A stretch of 42,593 nt of DNA, from positions 1-42,593 of the forward strand of contig JALHPN010000055.1 of NCBI GenBank assembly GCA_022842465.1, read 5' to 3'. This document shows, in pieces, positions 17,292 through 26,773 of this stretch. Source of the DNA: Polyangiaceae bacterium (GTDB lineage Bacteria > Myxococcota_A > Polyangia > Polyangiales > Polyangiaceae). A program made the translations under genes and the position numbers. Position 1 is the first letter of the stretch; every line of letters starts with the position of its first letter. Under the pieces are notes generated by a model. That model saw only the letters and a list, made by a program, of their open reading frames with translations, was not told the origin of the DNA and searched no databases.

Positions 17292-18068
17292 GTGATCGTC
17301 GCGACCTGGAACGTGAACGGCATCCGCGCCCGCTCGCAGCGTCTCGCCGAGTGGCTCGCGGAGCGGCAGCCCGACGTCGTCTGTCTGCAGGAGCTCAAGA
17401 TCCCGGAAGAAGGCTTCCCGCACCTCGAGCTCCGCGCGTCGGGCTACCACGCGGTGCTCTCGGGGCAGCAGAGCTGGAACGGCGTCGCCGTCCTCGCCAG
17501 GGAGCGCCCCGAGCTCGTCCTGCGCGAGCTCCCGGGGGCGGCCGAGCACGGCGCGCGGTTCGTCGTCGCGAAGGTTCTCGGGCTCGAGGTCGCGAGCGTC
17601 TACGTACCGAACGGCAAGACGCTCGCGCACCCCGACTACAAGGTGAAGCTCGGCTGGCTCGACAGCCTCGCGACTCACCTCGAGCGACGCGCGGACAAGG
17701 ACGCGCCCCTCCTCGTCGGCGGCGACTTCAACGTCTGCTGGACGAAGATGGACTCGTACGGGGGCGTCCGCTTCGAGCATCACATCTTCCACACCGCGGA
17801 GGAGCGCGCCCTCCTCGATCGGATCCGTGATGCGGGGCTCGTCGACCTCTATCGCGCGAAGTACCCCGAGACCGTCGGCTACTCGTGGTGGGACTATCGC
17901 GCTGGCAGCTTCCACAAGAACGAGGGCATGCGCCTCGATCTCCTCTTCGCCTCGAAGCCCGTCGCCGAGCGCCTCCGCGAGGTGTACGTGGACCGCGACT
18001 ACCGGAAGAAGGGGAAGACGGGCGCCGTCCCGTCGGACCACGCGCCCGTCATCGCCGTGCTCGACTAG
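17292..18068 (+). CDS. xth: Exodeoxyribonuclease III (AP endonuclease)
   Basis: A 258-residue member of the exonuclease III family, the usual length. It cuts DNA at abasic sites and removes nucleotides 3' to 5' during base-excision repair. Active-site motifs are in order: ATWNVNGIRAR (Asn7), CLQELK (metal ligand Glu34), SWNGVAVL, GGDFNVCWT (Asp and Asn), SWWDYRAG and VPSDHAPV (the Asp-His pair at the end). The start is GTG at 17292, immediately at the family's normal N-terminus (MIVATWN). The TAG stop (18066-18068) directly abuts the stop of the convergent lipoprotein gene. It begins 39 nt after the antiporter gene but appears to have its own promoter. Confidence 0.95.
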   Translation: MIVATWNVNGIRARSQRLAEWLAERQPDVVCLQELKIPEEGFPHLELRASGYHAVLSGQQSWNGVAVLARERPELVLRELPGAAEHGARFVVAKVLGLEVASVYVPNGKTLAHPDYKVKLGWLDSLATHLERRADKDAPLLVGGDFNVCWTKMDSYGGVRFEHHIFHTAEERALLDRIRDAGLVDLYRAKYPETVGYSWWDYRAGSFHKNEGMRLDLLFASKPVAERLREVYVDRDYRKKGKTGAVPSDHAPVIAVLD

Positions 18069-18854
18069 CTAGAAGCGCTCCTTCGGCTCCGCCGTCGCGA
18101 GGACCCTCACCTTCGGCAGCACGTCCTTCACGAACCGGTCGCGGACCGCGCGCGCGCGCTCGTCCTCCCCGCGTGACGGGATGGCAGCGCCCACGACGAG
18201 GCATGCGTTCTCCCAGACGGGATACGCCGCCCAGGCGCCGGCGTACGTGTCGCGCGCGAGGACGGTGGCCGTCTTCGCCATGAGCGGGTCGACCTCGACG
18301 ATCGCGATCGGCTTCGCCGACGTCGCCGGCAGCCCGGGCGACCCTGGGCCCGTCCACGCGAACGCGGCGGGTGCATCGTGCTTCAGCTCGACCTCGAAGG
18401 CCTCGACGTAGGGCTTGGCCCAGTCCTCGAAGGCCTTGCTACATGCACCTTGCACGGAGTTGTCGGGGACGTGGGTGACGAACGCGGCGACGACGGCGTG
18501 GTGCGCCTTGCCGTAGCGAAAGCCGACGAGGCTCTTCACCGTGAGGAAGCGCACGCGCGTCCAGTGCTCTGCGTCGGGGAGCGGCACGGTGAGGCTGTTC
18601 TGCTTGTCGATGCGAGGGACGAGGATCGCCGTCTTGAGCTGCTCGAGCGCCGCGGCGTGGGCCTCGGGGCTCTCGGGAGCGTGCGCGCCGGCCTGCGCCG
18701 CCTTGCCGTCGTCCTTCGGCGGGGGCGCGGCGGCGACGGGGCGGGTCGACGAGGGCGACGCGTGCGCGGACGAGCACCCCTCGAGCGCGCCCAGGGAGAG
18801 CAGCGCGAGGAGCCCGAGCGAGCCGGGCTGTACGGAGGAGCTCGTCTTCACCAC
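18069..18854 (-). CDS. Hypothetical lipoprotein
   Basis: A 261-residue predicted lipoprotein. The signal contains LGLLALLSLGALEGC with the lipidated Cys at 27. An Ala/Pro/Ser-rich linker to about residue 65 precedes a globular domain with RVRFLTVKSLVGFRYGKAHH, a Trp/Tyr-rich part (AFEDWAKPYVEAFEVEL), ARDTYAGAWAAYPVWENACLV and a charged C-terminal helix. The family is not recognised. It is divergent from the MoxR-DUF58-transglutaminase operon, which suggests a related envelope role. The start is the first or second of two adjacent GTG codons (18854 or 18851); CAAAAT 8 nt upstream may be a -10. Other long frames here are antisense to the operon and are rejected. Confidence 0.72.
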   Translation of the reverse strand: MVKTSSSVQPGSLGLLALLSLGALEGCSSAHASPSSTRPVAAAPPPKDDGKAAQAGAHAPESPEAHAAALEQLKTAILVPRIDKQNSLTVPLPDAEHWTRVRFLTVKSLVGFRYGKAHHAVVAAFVTHVPDNSVQGACSKAFEDWAKPYVEAFEVELKHDAPAAFAWTGPGSPGLPATSAKPIAIVEVDPLMAKTATVLARDTYAGAWAAYPVWENACLVVGAAIPSRGEDERARAVRDRFVKDVLPKVRVLATAEPKERF

Positions 18855-18947
18855 GTCTTGCCATTTTGGACGGATCTCGGCCGGCCGCCATTCGAAACGC
18901 CTCGACGCCGCGCGATGTTCCCTGCCCAGCTCCACGGAAAAGCCCTG

Positions 18948-18953
18948 TATGCT
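18948..18953 (+). promoter_or_regulatory. Putative -10 element (TATGCT) of the moxR operon
   Basis: TATGCT lies 9 nt before the GTG at 18963. It implies a leader of only 2-3 nt and supports the GTG over the ATG at 18915. Confidence 0.45.
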
Positions 18954-18962
18954 CGCGGGCCG

Positions 18963-19907
18963 GTGGAGAGCTCGACCCCGACACGCGCGATCCTGGACCG
19001 CCTCCAGCGTCAGCTCCGGTCCGTCCTCTCGGGCAAGGACGAGGTCACGGATCTTCTCCTGGTCGGGCTCCTCGGTGCGGGCCACGTGCTCATGGAGGAC
19101 GTCCCTGGCGTCGGCAAGACGACGCTCGCGAAGGCGCTCGCGCGCGCGCTCGACGTGTCGTTCGCGCGTGTGCAGTTCACGCCCGACCTCCTGCCGTCCG
19201 ACATCCTCGGGTCGCAAGTGCTCTCGCCGCGCGAAGGGACCTTCACGTTCCAGAAGGGTCCGATCTTCACGAACGTCCTCCTCGGCGACGAGATCAACCG
19301 GGCGTCGCCGCGCACGCAGTCCGCTCTGCTCGAGGCGATGAACGAAGGGCAGGTCACCGTCGACGGCGTGACGCGCGCCCTCCCCTCGCCTTTCCTCGTC
19401 CTCGCGACGCAGAATCCGTCCGACTACCAGGGAACCTACCCGCTGCCGGAGGCGCAGCTCGACCGCTTCCTCCTCCGCATCGGCGTCGGCTACCCGTCGG
19501 CGGAGGCCGAGCTCAGGATGGTCCTCGCGCGACGGAAGGAAGACCCGCTCGCGAACGTCCAGCCCGTCTGCGACGCGGCCGCCGTGGTCGCCCTCCAGGA
19601 GGAGGTGCGGGCGATCGAGGTCAAGGACTCCGTCGCGAAGTACATGCTCGATCTCATCCGCCGGACGCGCACGGCGCCGGAGCTCGAGCTGGGGATCAGC
19701 CCGCGCGGGACGCTCGCCTTCTTCCGCGCCTGCCAGGCGCGCGCGCTCCTCGTCGGTCGCACGTACGCGAGCCCGGAGGACGTCCACGCCCTCGCCGGGC
19801 CCGTCCTCGCGCACCGCGTCCAGCTCACGACGCAGTCACGGTATGCGGGCACGCGTGCGGAGAAGGTCGTCAGAGACCTCCTCGACGCGATCCCGGTGCC
19901 TCTGTGA
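18963..19907 (+). CDS. MoxR-family AAA+ ATPase
   Basis: A 314-residue MoxR ATPase. It has Walker A MEDVPGVGKTTLAKALA (about 42-58), the MoxR signature FTPDLLPSDILGS, GPIFTNVLLGDEINRASPRTQSALLEAM (Walker B plus family insert), sensor 1 LATQNPSDYQGTYPLPEAQLDRFL, and the C-terminal lid. MoxR proteins act as chaperones that remodel or activate partner complexes, and they are nearly always encoded with DUF58/VWA proteins, as here. The start is the GTG at 18963, where the family normally begins; an in-frame ATG at 18915 would add 16 atypical residues. The stop overlaps the next start (GTGA, 19904-19907). Confidence 0.93.
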   Translation: MESSTPTRAILDRLQRQLRSVLSGKDEVTDLLLVGLLGAGHVLMEDVPGVGKTTLAKALARALDVSFARVQFTPDLLPSDILGSQVLSPREGTFTFQKGPIFTNVLLGDEINRASPRTQSALLEAMNEGQVTVDGVTRALPSPFLVLATQNPSDYQGTYPLPEAQLDRFLLRIGVGYPSAEAELRMVLARRKEDPLANVQPVCDAAAVVALQEEVRAIEVKDSVAKYMLDLIRRTRTAPELELGISPRGTLAFFRACQARALLVGRTYASPEDVHALAGPVLAHRVQLTTQSRYAGTRAEKVVRDLLDAIPVPL

Positions 19908-21172
19908 CCGGGCGCTCGAGGGCGACGCGCCGGATCGACTTCGCGCGGCTCAACCACATCCTCATCCCGAAGACGGCGGAGGAGCGAGAGCGCTGGCGCA
20001 AGGGCCTCGTCGCTCGCACGGTCTTCCCTGTCCTCACCTTCGTGTGGGGCGCTCTCACCGAGGAGGGGCGGACGTTCCTCGTCGTCACGCTCCTCCTCGG
20101 CGCCTTCGGCGCAGACGTCCACGGCGCGACCGTCTACGTGCTCTTCGCGATCGCGATGGGCCTGCTCGTCGGCTGCCTCGTCGCCGCTCGGAGGCTCCGC
20201 ATCGACGACGTCGACGTCAGCGTCGTCGCCCCGAGGCACGTCACCGTCGGGGAGCCGATCTCCTTCGAGGTCACGTGCGTGCACCGGGATCCGAGCGCGA
20301 GCGCACCGCCGCCCCTCCGCGTGCGCGGCCCCTTCCTCACGTGGGACGGCGCGTGGCTCGACGGGACGCCGCGGGAGCTCGTCCTCGAGCCCGGCGGCCG
20401 CGGGGCGGTCACCCTCCGCGCGCGCTTCACGGCGCGCGGGCTCCATGCGCTCGAGGAGTTCGGCGCCGGCGGCGTCGTGCCGCTCGGGCTCTCCGTCGGC
20501 CCGCGTCGCTGGACTCCGCGGGTGAAGGTCCACGTCGTGCCGCGCGTGGCGCACGTCGCGCGCCTGTCGATGCCCGTCACGATGCGGCACCAGCCTGGCG
20601 GCGTCGCGCTCGCGTCGAAGAGCGGCGAGGCGATGGACCTCCACGGCGTGCGCCCGTACCGGCCAGGCGATCCCGTCCGCGATCTCCACGCGCGGAGCTG
20701 GGCGCGGACGGGGCAGCCCGTCGTGCGGGAGTACCAGCAGGAGTACTTCACGCGCGTCGGGGTGGTGCTCGACGCCGACGGCAGCGATCCGGACCTGCTC
20801 GAGGCGTCGATCGAGGTCGCGGCGGGGATCGTGGCGCACCTCACCCGCGGCGAGGCGCTCGTCGACGTGCTCGTCGTCGGCGATCACGTCCACGAGCTCA
20901 CGGTCGGCCGAAGCCTCGGCACCCTCGAGCAGGTGCTGGAGCTCCTCGCGGCGGTGGAGGGCACGGCTCCTCTCGTGGCGGGCGAGCTCGTCCCGCGCCT
21001 CGCTCCCTACCTCGATCGCCTCTCCCGCGTCGTGATCGTCGCGCGCGGGCGGGGCAGAGAGGAGCAGGCGCTCTCACGTCAGGTCGAAGGCCGCGGCGTC
21101 GCGTGCACCACCGTGGTCGTCGACGAGAGCGTCGTTCGGGCGGTGCGGGCGAAGGAGCCGCTCGCGTGGTGA
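19904..21172 (+). CDS. DUF58 protein
   Basis: A 422-residue DUF58 protein. Two hydrophobic segments near residues 35-90 anchor it (FPVLTFVWGAL; FLVVTLLLGAFGADVHGATVYVLFAI). A beta-rich region follows. The DUF58 signature is GVRPYRPGDPVRDLHARSWARTGQPVV at about 245-275. The last third is VWA-like, starting VGVVLDADGSDP. The DxSxS metal motif is only partial there (DADGS), so metal binding is doubtful. The gene overlaps moxR at its start and the transglutaminase gene at its stop by 4 nt each (GTGA), so all three are translated as one unit. MoxR-DUF58-transglutaminase sets are linked to envelope or protein-complex maturation; the exact role here is unknown. Confidence 0.9.
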   Translation: MTGRSRATRRIDFARLNHILIPKTAEERERWRKGLVARTVFPVLTFVWGALTEEGRTFLVVTLLLGAFGADVHGATVYVLFAIAMGLLVGCLVAARRLRIDDVDVSVVAPRHVTVGEPISFEVTCVHRDPSASAPPPLRVRGPFLTWDGAWLDGTPRELVLEPGGRGAVTLRARFTARGLHALEEFGAGGVVPLGLSVGPRRWTPRVKVHVVPRVAHVARLSMPVTMRHQPGGVALASKSGEAMDLHGVRPYRPGDPVRDLHARSWARTGQPVVREYQQEYFTRVGVVLDADGSDPDLLEASIEVAAGIVAHLTRGEALVDVLVVGDHVHELTVGRSLGTLEQVLELLAAVEGTAPLVAGELVPRLAPYLDRLSRVVIVARGRGREEQALSRQVEGRGVACTTVVVDESVVRAVRAKEPLAW

Positions 21173-22962
21173 AGAAGCTCGTCCCGCTCTTCCCCGCCAT
21201 CGCCGCCTTCCTCACGCTCGGCCTCGTGTCGCTCGCCGGGGTGGTCGAGCTGTCCTTCGCCGCGAAGGCGTTCGCGATCGGCGGAGGCGTGGCCTCGATG
21301 CTCGCGGCGGTCCTCCTTCGCCGCGCCGACGTGCGCGCGCACGCGTCGGTGTGCCTCGCGGCCGGCTCGATGGTCGCGTCCGGCCAGGCGCCGCACGACC
21401 CTGCCTTCATGCTGATGACGGTGCCGTTCCTCGCGGCCGCCGTGGCCGCCCTCCGCGTCCCGCGCGCCTCCGCCCCGCGGCGCGTCTCCCGGGAGAAGCG
21501 CTTCGTCGATCGGCACGTGCCGCGGCGGTCGCAGCGGCCGCTGGCGCTCGCGTTCGTCGTCGGGACGGCGGTGACCGTCGGGCTCGTCGCCACCCTCCCG
21601 CCGGCGTCCCGCGCGGTCGAGGCGCAGGTGGACAAGCTCTTCACCGGGAACATGGAGGTCGAGCAGCGGGTCGGCTTCTCGTCGAGGCTTCGGCTCGGCT
21701 CGACGACGAAGATGCTCACGAGCGATCGCGTCGTCCTCCACGTGGACGGCAAGGCACCCGAGCTCCTCGTCGGAGCGGTGTACGACCGGTACGAGGCCGA
21801 CGCCTGGACGTCGTCGCGCGACGCGACGCGCGCACCCGTCGTCGCGAAGACGACCGGCTCGGCTACGCGCGTCCTCGTCGCGCGGACGGCGCGCCTCCCG
21901 CGCGGGACGCAGGCGCGCTTCTTCCTCCCCCCGGGCACGTGTCGCATCGGGACGCTCTCCGGGAAGGCCAGCGTCGACGGCTTCGGCGTGGCGCGGCCCT
22001 CCTCGCGCGACGATCTCGCGGAGCTCTCGGTCCTCTCCGAAGCCGACGCGGAGAAGACGCGCACGTCCTGCGAGCCGGCGCTTTCGCAGCCCCCGCCCGC
22101 GGAGGAGGACCTGAACGTGCCCCCGGCCCTCCGCCGCGAGCTCGCGGCCATCGCGAGCGCGTGGCTCGAAGGGAGCGACGCTGCCTCCGACGCGGACACG
22201 CTCGCGACCTTCGCCCGACGCCTGCGCTCGTTCGGCTATTCGCTGTCCGTCAAGCGGAGCCCGCGGGTCGACCCGGTGCTCGACCTCCTCACGACGCACC
22301 GCGAGGGACACTGCGAGATGTTCTCGGCCGCCCTCGCGCTCCTGTCCCGCACGCGGGGGATCCCGGCGCGCGTGGTCACGGGCTACCGCGTGTCGGAGAC
22401 GAACCCGTTCACGGGCGTCAGCGTCGTACGCGAGCGGAACGCGCACGCGTGGGTCATCGCCTGGGTCGACGGGCGCTGGGTCACCGTGGACCCGACGCCC
22501 GCCGCCGAGCTCGCGGGCCGCCCGCGACCGACGTTCCTGGAGCACGTCTGGGACGCGGCCGCGACGGAGGTCGACCGGCTCTGGGCCGCGCTGCTCGTCA
22601 CCGACCCCGTCACGCTCGGGCTCGGCTTCGTCGGCCTCGCGCTCGCCTTCCTCGCAGCCCGGCGCGCCGCCCTTGCGTGGCAGCGGCGCGGCCCGCGGGA
22701 CGAAACGGCCGCGGCCGAGGCGCTCGCGGCGTGGGACGAGCTCGAACGGGCCCTCGCGAGCGCCGGGCTTCCCAGGAAGCCCTCGGAGCCGATCGAGGGC
22801 TTCGCGAAGCGCGTGGCGGCCGGCGGCGAGGGGTGGTCCGCCGACGCAGCGGAGGGGATCCTCCGCTACGCCGACCTCCGCTACGGCGGGCACGGCGCCG
22901 AGCGCGACGTGGGGATCGCGCTCGAGACGCTCGCCCACCGGATCACGTCCACGGCGTCCTAG
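21169..22962 (+). CDS. TgpA-like membrane transglutaminase-domain protein
   Basis: A 597-residue membrane protein with about five N-terminal transmembrane helices (residues 3-140), a large extracytoplasmic region, one C-terminal helix (LGLGFVGLALAFLAARRAALAW, about 482-505) and a cytoplasmic tail. The transglutaminase-like papain-fold triad is complete: Cys382 in EGHCEMFSAA, His426 in ERNAHAWVIAW and Asp441 in VTVDPTP. The protein resembles TgpA of Pseudomonas, a membrane enzyme with periplasmic transglutaminase activity. Its GTG start overlaps the DUF58 stop. Two of the family's N-terminal helices appear short, but the fold is clear. Its stop is 3 nt from the stop of the convergent repeat lipoprotein. 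Confidence 0.9.
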   Translation: MKKLVPLFPAIAAFLTLGLVSLAGVVELSFAAKAFAIGGGVASMLAAVLLRRADVRAHASVCLAAGSMVASGQAPHDPAFMLMTVPFLAAAVAALRVPRASAPRRVSREKRFVDRHVPRRSQRPLALAFVVGTAVTVGLVATLPPASRAVEAQVDKLFTGNMEVEQRVGFSSRLRLGSTTKMLTSDRVVLHVDGKAPELLVGAVYDRYEADAWTSSRDATRAPVVAKTTGSATRVLVARTARLPRGTQARFFLPPGTCRIGTLSGKASVDGFGVARPSSRDDLAELSVLSEADAEKTRTSCEPALSQPPPAEEDLNVPPALRRELAAIASAWLEGSDAASDADTLATFARRLRSFGYSLSVKRSPRVDPVLDLLTTHREGHCEMFSAALALLSRTRGIPARVVTGYRVSETNPFTGVSVVRERNAHAWVIAWVDGRWVTVDPTPAAELAGRPRPTFLEHVWDAAATEVDRLWAALLVTDPVTLGLGFVGLALAFLAARRAALAWQRRGPRDETAAAEALAAWDELERALASAGLPRKPSEPIEGFAKRVAAGGEGWSADAAEGILRYADLRYGGHGAERDVGIALETLAHRITSTAS

Positions 22963-22965
22963 CCC

Positions 22966-23802
22966 TCACTTCTTGGTCGTGCACTCCAGCGCCGCGCCCT
23001 TCTCGCCGGCGTCGAGCACCTTGTTCCCGTTCGCGTCGTTCCAGCTGACGTTCCCGTCGCAGACGAGGTTCTTCGAGTCCGAGACCGTGATGGTGCCTCC
23101 CACGGCGTTCGACACGAGGACGTTGTTGTTGCCGTCGATCTCGACGTTGCCCTTCACCACGCACTCGGCGACGACGTTGTTGTTGCCCGTGATCCTGAGG
23201 TTGCCCTCGATCACGCACAAGATCATCGTGGCGTTGTTGCCGCTGCCGATCGTGACGTCGCCCTTCACGGTGACGCCGCGCATCGAGAAGTTGTTGCCCG
23301 TCGCGTCGACGTTCCCGCCGATGACGGAGACCTCGGGGCCGCTGCCGTAGACGACGATGTTGTTGCCCTTCGCGGTCACGTTGCCGGCGATGTCGACCCC
23401 GTCCGCCGCGCCGTCGATCGCGACGACGCCGCCGTTGTCGTTCTTCCCGAGCTCGACGTTCCCGTCGGAGTTCACCTCCGGCGGCGCCGCGTCGGCCGGG
23501 TAGCAGACGACGGCAGCGACCTTGCCGGCCGAGTCGAGGACGACGTCGCGGCGCTCGCCGTCCGCGCACGACTTCGCCTCGATGCACTCCCCCGACGGGA
23601 GGGTCACGCAGCCGGAGCTCGACTGGGCGCCGGCCGACGTCGCGGACCCTGCCGCGGCGCCGCCCACGACGACGGTCTTGTTCGGATCGCTCGTGAACGC
23701 GGTGTCGTCGCCCGCCGGCGCCTCCTCGGAGGACCCGCCGCAGGCGACGACGAGCGTGAGGGTGGCAAGAGGAAGCAGGATGGCGCGCATGGTCGAGATC
23801 AT
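22966..23802 (-). CDS. Lipoprotein with DUF3060-like Asn-ladder repeats
   Basis: A 278-residue predicted lipoprotein (signal with LPLATLTLVVAC, Cys21). After a Gly/Ala-rich linker and a small Cys-containing segment, residues about 125-265 hold at least six tandem repeats of 18-23 residues. Each begins GNV or a variant and carries GNN in the middle: GNVTAKGNNIVVYG, GNVDATGNNFSMRG, GDVTIGSGNNATM, GNLRITGNNNVVAEC, GNVEIDGNNNVLVSN. Stacked Asn at fixed spacing is typical of a right-handed beta helix, as expected for DUF3060-type proteins. It is probably surface- or periplasm-exposed; the ligand is unknown. The start at 23802 has GGAGAGG about 5 nt upstream. An in-frame ATG at 23790 is the alternative. 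Confidence 0.82.
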   Translation of the reverse strand: MISTMRAILLPLATLTLVVACGGSSEEAPAGDDTAFTSDPNKTVVVGGAAAGSATSAGAQSSSGCVTLPSGECIEAKSCADGERRDVVLDSAGKVAAVVCYPADAAPPEVNSDGNVELGKNDNGGVVAIDGAADGVDIAGNVTAKGNNIVVYGSGPEVSVIGGNVDATGNNFSMRGVTVKGDVTIGSGNNATMILCVIEGNLRITGNNNVVAECVVKGNVEIDGNNNVLVSNAVGGTITVSDSKNLVCDGNVSWNDANGNKVLDAGEKGAALECTTKK

Positions 23803-23898
23803 GAGGGCCTCTCCAGCAAGAGAGATGCTCGGGCGGGGTCGGGCCCGAAGCGCGGTCTTTCCGGACCGGGCGCTCGAATCGCCACATGTCGGCACCTG

Positions 23899-23914
23899 GT
23901 CGGGGGACCGACCG
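23899..23914. repeat. Inverted repeat in the pckG upstream region
   Basis: GGTCGG-GGGA-CCGACC is a perfect 6-bp stem with a 4-nt loop. It lies in the 270-bp gap between the divergent repeat-lipoprotein and pckG genes. A perfect 10-bp palindrome, TCGGGCCCGA, lies at 23839-23848 in the same gap. No T-run follows, so either could be an operator or chance in GC-rich DNA. Confidence 0.3.
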
Positions 23915-24060
23915 ACGGCCAGCCGGCCGACCGCGTCCGCCTCGACCCGTGCGGCGGCGTCACGCATGAATGAGTGTCGGCGGCCGCCCCGCCGCATCCG
24001 TCCGTCTGCGCAGCCGATTTCGCGGTCCCGGTTCGACGTGCAGATCCGGCGAAGCTGCGG

Positions 24061-24066
24061 TAAGAG
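24061..24066 (+). promoter_or_regulatory. Putative -10 element (TAAGAG) of pckG
   Basis: TAAGAG lies 6 nt before the ATG at 24073, the same placement as the TANNNT hexamers of other genes here. It lacks the final T, so support is weaker. Confidence 0.35.
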
Positions 24067-24072
24067 CGAGCC

Positions 24073-25881
<1,809 letters not shown>

Positions 25882-25910
25882 GCCTCTTCTCGTCGCCCCG
25901 CCGGCGCTGC

Positions 25911-25916
25911 TAGCGT
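25911..25916 (+). promoter_or_regulatory. Putative extended -10 (TGC-TAGCGT) of the LamG-like gene
   Basis: TAGCGT lies 7 nt before the GTG at 25924 and is preceded by TGC, an extended -10 pattern. It matches the TGC-TAAGGT in front of the ferritin-like gene (30671). Confidence 0.5.
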
Positions 25917-25923
25917 CGAAGGA

Positions 25924-26748
25924 GTGCCGAGAGTCCGCCACGTCCTCGCGTTCGGCGCGGTGCCCCTGACGTGCGGGTGCGGATGGTTCGTCGACCTCGG
26001 CGGACTCTCCGACGGGCCCGCCACGGTGGACGCCGCGACCGATGATGCGCCGGCGGCGGACGGGTCCGGGCCCCCGCTGCCCGATGCGGGGCCCGACGCG
26101 CCGACGTCGAGCCGCTACCGTGCGGCCGTGCTCGAGGACGGCCCCACGTCGTACTGGCCGTTCGACGACGAGCCGGGGACGCTCGTCGCCGTCGACGTCA
26201 TCGGCGGCAAGAACGCCGTGGTGAACGGGAAGGCGGTCTTCGGGCGCGCGGGGATCGTCGGAACCGGTGTCACCCTCGAGGCGAGGGAGAGCTACCTCGA
26301 GGTCGGGAACGTCTACGACTTCGCGGGTAGCGCGCCGTTCACGATCGAAGCGTGGGCAGAGCCCGTGCTCGACTCGGCCTTCCTCAACATCGGCGGAAAG
26401 CGCGACGGCGACAGGTTCGGTTGGGTCCTCTACTTCCGGCAAGAGGGCACCGCGCAGTTCGAGCAGCGATGGATGAGCGGCGAGCGCGTCGGGTACAACG
26501 AGACACCGCGCGCGTACGCACGTCCGGCGCACGTCGTCGTCACCTTCGACGGGGCGAAGCTCGCGATGTACCTCGACAACGAGAAGTTCCTGAAGGTCTT
26601 CGTCCCGGCGACCGGCAGCGCCATGACGGTCGGCGCGTCGCTCGTGTGGGGCGGCGGGTACACGGGCCTCCTCGACGAGATCGCGATCTACGACAAGGCG
26701 CTGTCGCCGGAGCGGGTCTCCGCGCACTACAAGGCCGCCGGGCGCTGA
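25924..26748 (+). CDS. LamG/concanavalin-like exported protein
   Basis: A 274-residue exported protein. A short hydrophobic N-terminus (HVLAFGAVPLTCGCGW) resembles a lipoprotein signal, but the lipobox is not canonical, so lipidation is uncertain. An Asp/Ala/Pro-rich linker (residues about 30-65) is followed by a LamG-type jelly-roll domain from about 70 to 270, with SYWPFDDEPG, the strand pair SYLEVGNVYDF and APFTIEAWAEP, HVVVTFDGAKLAMYLDN and the family's closing motif GLLDEIAIYDKALSPERVSAHY. Such domains bind carbohydrates or proteins at the cell surface. The start is GTG at 25924, supported by a TAGCGT hexamer 7 nt upstream. AAGGAG ends on the start codon itself, too close to serve as a normal Shine-Dalgarno. 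Confidence 0.82.
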   Translation: MPRVRHVLAFGAVPLTCGCGWFVDLGGLSDGPATVDAATDDAPAADGSGPPLPDAGPDAPTSSRYRAAVLEDGPTSYWPFDDEPGTLVAVDVIGGKNAVVNGKAVFGRAGIVGTGVTLEARESYLEVGNVYDFAGSAPFTIEAWAEPVLDSAFLNIGGKRDGDRFGWVLYFRQEGTAQFEQRWMSGERVGYNETPRAYARPAHVVVTFDGAKLAMYLDNEKFLKVFVPATGSAMTVGASLVWGGGYTGLLDEIAIYDKALSPERVSAHYKAAGR

Positions 26749-26760
26749 CCGAAATGCGCG

Positions 26761-26766
26761 TAGACT
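26761..26766 (+). promoter_or_regulatory. Putative -10 element (TAGACT) of the DUF4412-like gene
   Basis: TAGACT lies 7 nt before the ATG at 26774, and the 7 nt between (GCGTGGC) hold no Shine-Dalgarno. This suggests a leaderless mRNA. Confidence 0.55.
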
Positions 26767-26773
26767 GCGTGGC

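Noticed and set aside
15426..18041. Minus-strand frame of 871 codons across the antiporter and xth genes
   Set aside because: It spans two well-supported genes and an intergenic gap and is a product of high GC.
18866..19903. Upstream part of the frame that ends as DUF58
   Set aside because: It overlaps moxR in another frame; the DUF58 start is the GTG that overlaps the moxR stop.
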